This document shows positions 33,601 through 34,758 of a stretch of 34,758 nucleotides of DNA, in pieces (position 1 is the first letter of the stretch; each line of letters begins with the position of its first letter). The DNA is taken from the NCBI GenBank assembly GCA_036011265.1, contig DASCNB010000065.1:1-34758 (forward strand), given 5' to 3'. A program made the position numbers and the translations under genes. The DNA is from CAJXCL01 sp036011265. GTDB lineage: Bacteria > Nitrospinota > Nitrospinia > CAJXCL01. The notes under the pieces were generated by a model that worked only from the letters and a program-made list of their open reading frames with translations, was not told the DNA's origin and ran no database searches.

Positions 33601-34157
33601 GTTATGTTACCGGCGTCCCAATAAAATCTGTCTCCAACGATTTTGGTTCAAGTGATCAGAAAAGTTTTCTCGATGCAGGGGTTCCGGCAGTGCAGTTTTT
33701 CAGCGGTCCGCATCTCGATTATCACAGTCCTACAGATACCATAGAAAGAATAGATACTGCAGGATTAGTGAAAATAGCATCAGTAGTGAAAGAGGCCGTT
33801 GAATATTTAGCAGGCCGCAAAGAACCCTTGACTTCATTACTTGAAACAGAAAGAGATTTCGAATCAGGGAAACCTACAAAGCCGGTGAAAGGGAGAAAAG
33901 TTAGTCTGGGTACAATTCCTGATTTTGCTTATGAAGGAAAAGGAGTTAGAATTGTCGGAACTTTACCGGACTCAGCTGCTGAAAAAGCTGGATTGCAAAA
34001 AGATGATATGCTAACTCATGTTAATGGAAATCCAATTGATGATTTACGCTCTTTTTCCGAATTATTGAAATCAATGAATCCGGGAGACACTGCTGTCATT
34101 ACTTTTCTGCGCAAAGGAAATGAAAAAACAGTGCAGGTGGAATTATTGGCGAGATAA
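30663..34157 (+). CDS. Secreted M1-like/M28 double metallopeptidase with C-terminal PDZ domain
   Basis: 1164 residues. A signal peptide (about 1-27, ending LLYAQ) is followed by an M1-like gluzincin region: TGYGMPSF at the substrate-loop position and HEILHNWW (324-331) with Glu346 in GNWGEGL, giving HExxH-(17)-E, one residue shorter than classical M1. A less defined middle (about 470-760) follows. The M28 Zn-exopeptidase domain (about 770-1055) has all five metal ligands: SAHYDHLGLG, GADDNASGVA, FTGEEAGLIG, LNLDTVGRLG and HLDYHSPTDTIERID. A PDZ domain (about 1081-1162) ends the protein. It is probably periplasmic and degrades peptides; both active sites look intact. Combining both peptidase types in one chain is unusual. 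A TolB/PD40-like gene follows. Confidence 0.93.
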   Translation: MKRLHSIFFFILLFLTISASIPSLLYAQENIHHDMKVVIQPEMHWIDVEDKITLPDSFFNVGGGEVHFIIHKGLQPVSLTEGVTITHYKEKAQASQSETNTNSIFQQNNKMLEHYIVALPADERTFTVKYNGEIYSPLQKQEEESDRSFSETSGIISNNGVYLASSTYWYPWFSDDLVTFSMKVQLPQGWKAISQGGRATTKRATAQSANKNRSKKTYFCKFEEQNPQDEIYLIAGKFTEYSRQAGPVQTLVFLRNPDEKLANKYLETGSQYIKMYSKLLGPYPYKKFALIENFWQTGYGMPSFALLGSKIIRFPFILHSSYPHEILHNWWANGVFVDFSSGNWGEGLTAYLSDHLIKEQRGQGKEYRRTALQKYTDYAAKSKDFPLTEFRSRHSPATEAVGYGKTLMFFHMLRLQLDDKVFIKGLQKFYREFKFKRATFENLREVFEEISGKNLQIEFNQWIKKTGAPVIKVRNAVAHLDEKGYQLTAVLEQIQEAPAYRLHVPITVTMQGFQKQYQTTVLMDSKRSEISLHVPSKPLRLEVDPEFDLFRRLDKNETPPALSRAFGSDEALIILPSSASEEILHEYRKVAESWQKSPSRQMEIQLDNEINELPVDRTVWLFGKENLFSPKIIEAMKGYKVSINDTGVSIGQSGIKRKDHSIIFTTRNPDEPDYTLVWVSTDNTAAIPGLGRKLPHYGKYSYLAFEGSEPSIVLKGRWPTVNSPMSITVQLSDSKEIPSSLPSQRVETTPSEVLTKLVPRQALAYLPAKFSEERMMNVIRFLADEKIKGRGLGTEELNKAADFIASKFQEAGLEPAGGKKGSYFQEWMTKSGEFDQNMALKNVIGVISGNNPDFKGQSVVFSAHYDHLGLGWPDVRQGNKGKIHPGADDNASGVAILLELAQILGKTLKPDRTVVFAAFTGEEAGLIGSKHYVENEKRFPVEKSIGALNLDTVGRLGENKLMVFGTGSAREWIHILMGASYVTGVPIKSVSNDFGSSDQKSFLDAGVPAVQFFSGPHLDYHSPTDTIERIDTAGLVKIASVVKEAVEYLAGRKEPLTSLLETERDFESGKPTKPVKGRKVSLGTIPDFAYEGKGVRIVGTLPDSAAEKAGLQKDDMLTHVNGNPIDDLRSFSELLKSMNPGDTAVITFLRKGNEKTVQVELLAR

Positions 34158-34469
34158 TAAGATTGGTTTGTCTCAACACGGCAGGGCTACGAATAATATC
34201 AAAAGATTAAGGAACAGTCTACAAGACTGCTCTAGCAGGTTTATTCACAAAAACCATACAGAGCACAGCTTTGCCGATAATCACAATTTTATCACGATGA
34301 TAAAATTGGACGGTTTCCGAAGGAAAGCCGCCCAAAGGGTTAAGGCCATGGAAGGCAGAGCTAAGCTCAGCTTTGCCGAAATCAAAGATGATTATTCGGA
34401 TTTTTTGAAGTATACTTTAATTTATATTGGAAGCATTAATCAACGATTTGAAGTAATTTACGGTTACTA
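34158..34469. other. Spacer holding the second copy of the 118-bp repeat
   Basis: Between the peptidase and the next secreted protein, both on plus. The repeat occupies 34267-34384. The rest is AT-rich with no reliable coding signal. An open frame across the region reads through the repeat and looks random. Confidence 0.5.
34267..34384 (+). repeat. 118-bp structured dispersed repeat, copy B
   Basis: Same length as copy A at 18797, ungapped, about 90% identical. The long hairpin CAATTTTATCA/TGATAAAATTG is unchanged between copies. The second stem, CGGTTTCC/GGAAAGCCG, is a longer one here. It ends 85 bases before the ATG of the next gene, in the same orientation, so it would be in that gene's 5' leader if the gene has its own promoter upstream or is read through from the peptidase gene. 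Confidence 0.8.
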
Positions 34470-34758
34470 ATGAAATCTCTTATGCTATCAAAAAAATTTA
34501 AAAGATTAACTTTCCTGATTATTATATTTTCTATCGTCATACCGACATCCTTTAATTACAGCTTTTCCGAATCTGCGCTGAATGGTCCTTTTCATATAAA
34601 GGGAGAAAAGCATTTGAGGAATATAAAAATGCTTACTGATGGAGGGGAAAATGCCGAAGCTTATTTATCATTTAATGAAAAGAAACTAATCTACCAGGCT
34701 ACAACCAGCGATTTGAAATGCGATCAGATATTCACAATGAACCTTAACGGAAAAGGTA
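34470..34758 (+). CDS. Secreted TolB/PD40-like beta-propeller protein, cut by window edge
   Basis: Only 96 residues are seen. A signal peptide (MKSLMLSKKFKRLTFLIIIF, continuing to about residue 33) precedes KMLTDGGENAEAYLSFNEKK and IFTMNLNGKG, the start pattern of PD40/TolB-type propeller blades. Such proteins often stand next to M28 peptidases, which fits this neighbourhood. Probably periplasmic. The ATG at 34470 has no strong Shine-Dalgarno; an in-frame ATG at 34482 is an alternative. Confidence 0.75.
   Translation, partial: MKSLMLSKKFKRLTFLIIIFSIVIPTSFNYSFSESALNGPFHIKGEKHLRNIKMLTDGGENAEAYLSFNEKKLIYQATTSDLKCDQIFTMNLNGKG

Noticed and set aside
34120..34470. A 116-codon open frame across the spacer after the peptidase gene
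   Set aside because: It begins inside the peptidase gene, reads through the 118-bp repeat and has no family features.
1..34758. CRISPR array, integrase, transposase, rRNA or complete tRNA
   Set aside because: I looked for regularly spaced repeats, recombinase motifs and whole RNA genes on both strands and saw none.

Overview
The window is an AT-rich stretch of bacterial chromosome, probably from an uncultured Gram-negative, flagellated organism. Evidence for this is MotA/MotB, a lipoprotein with a lipobox, a methyl-accepting chemotaxis protein carrying a hemerythrin domain, and UDP-sugar enzymes of surface-glycan synthesis. Gene style and gene combinations would fit Nitrospinota, Desulfobacterota or a neighbouring phylum. 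That placement is a guess; there is no rRNA or other marker here to settle it.

Layout. Positions 1-1061 (minus) hold the 5' part of a circularly permuted ATP-grasp gene. 1062-1959 is a decayed stretch with a broken ORF and a tRNA-Leu 3'-end fragment. 1960-4777 (minus) is a motor cluster: MotA, a MotB with an N-terminal zinc ribbon, and a lipoprotein with a pseudopilin-like domain. 5117-6773 carries small genes, a cyclic-nucleotide-binding protein and a degraded ORF. 6776-9691 (minus) is a nucleotide-sugar dehydrogenase, a UDP-glucuronate decarboxylase-like enzyme and RadC, tightly overlapped. 9954-11557 (minus) is def-fmt, the N-terminal formyl-methionine pair. 11990-18728 carries a small zinc-ribbon protein, an AI-2E family permease, an HDOD protein, a zinc-ribbon membrane protein, a CDF metal transporter, a DegT-type aminotransferase and an unknown membrane-anchored protein.

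From about 18.8 to 26.0 kb the organisation changes. All genes are on the plus strand although the genes on both sides are mostly on the minus strand, spacers are long, and repeats are dense. The genes look accessory: a GIY-YIG-like protein followed by an integron attC-like site, a KAP P-loop NTPase, HicA/HicB toxin-antitoxin, a NYN-domain (LabA/DUF88) protein, a J-domain protein with a reduced zinc finger, a SLOG-like protein and an HNH endonuclease. I read this as an accessory islet assembled from several sources, with likely defence or stress roles. No integrase or transposase is visible in it.

From 26.1 kb housekeeping-like content returns: a methyltransferase, a MIP18/DUF59-like protein, the chemoreceptor-hemerythrin gene interrupted by one in-frame stop, an ArsA/GET3-like ATPase, a large secreted protein joining M1-like and M28 peptidase domains to a PDZ domain, and the start of a TolB/PD40-like secreted protein.

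The most distinctive observations are: the attC-like site and islet; a 118-bp structured repeat present at 18797 and 34267 at about 90% identity; the nested inverted-repeat element at 25833-26041; the in-frame stop in the chemoreceptor; the zinc-ribbon MotB; and the M1-M28-PDZ fusion.
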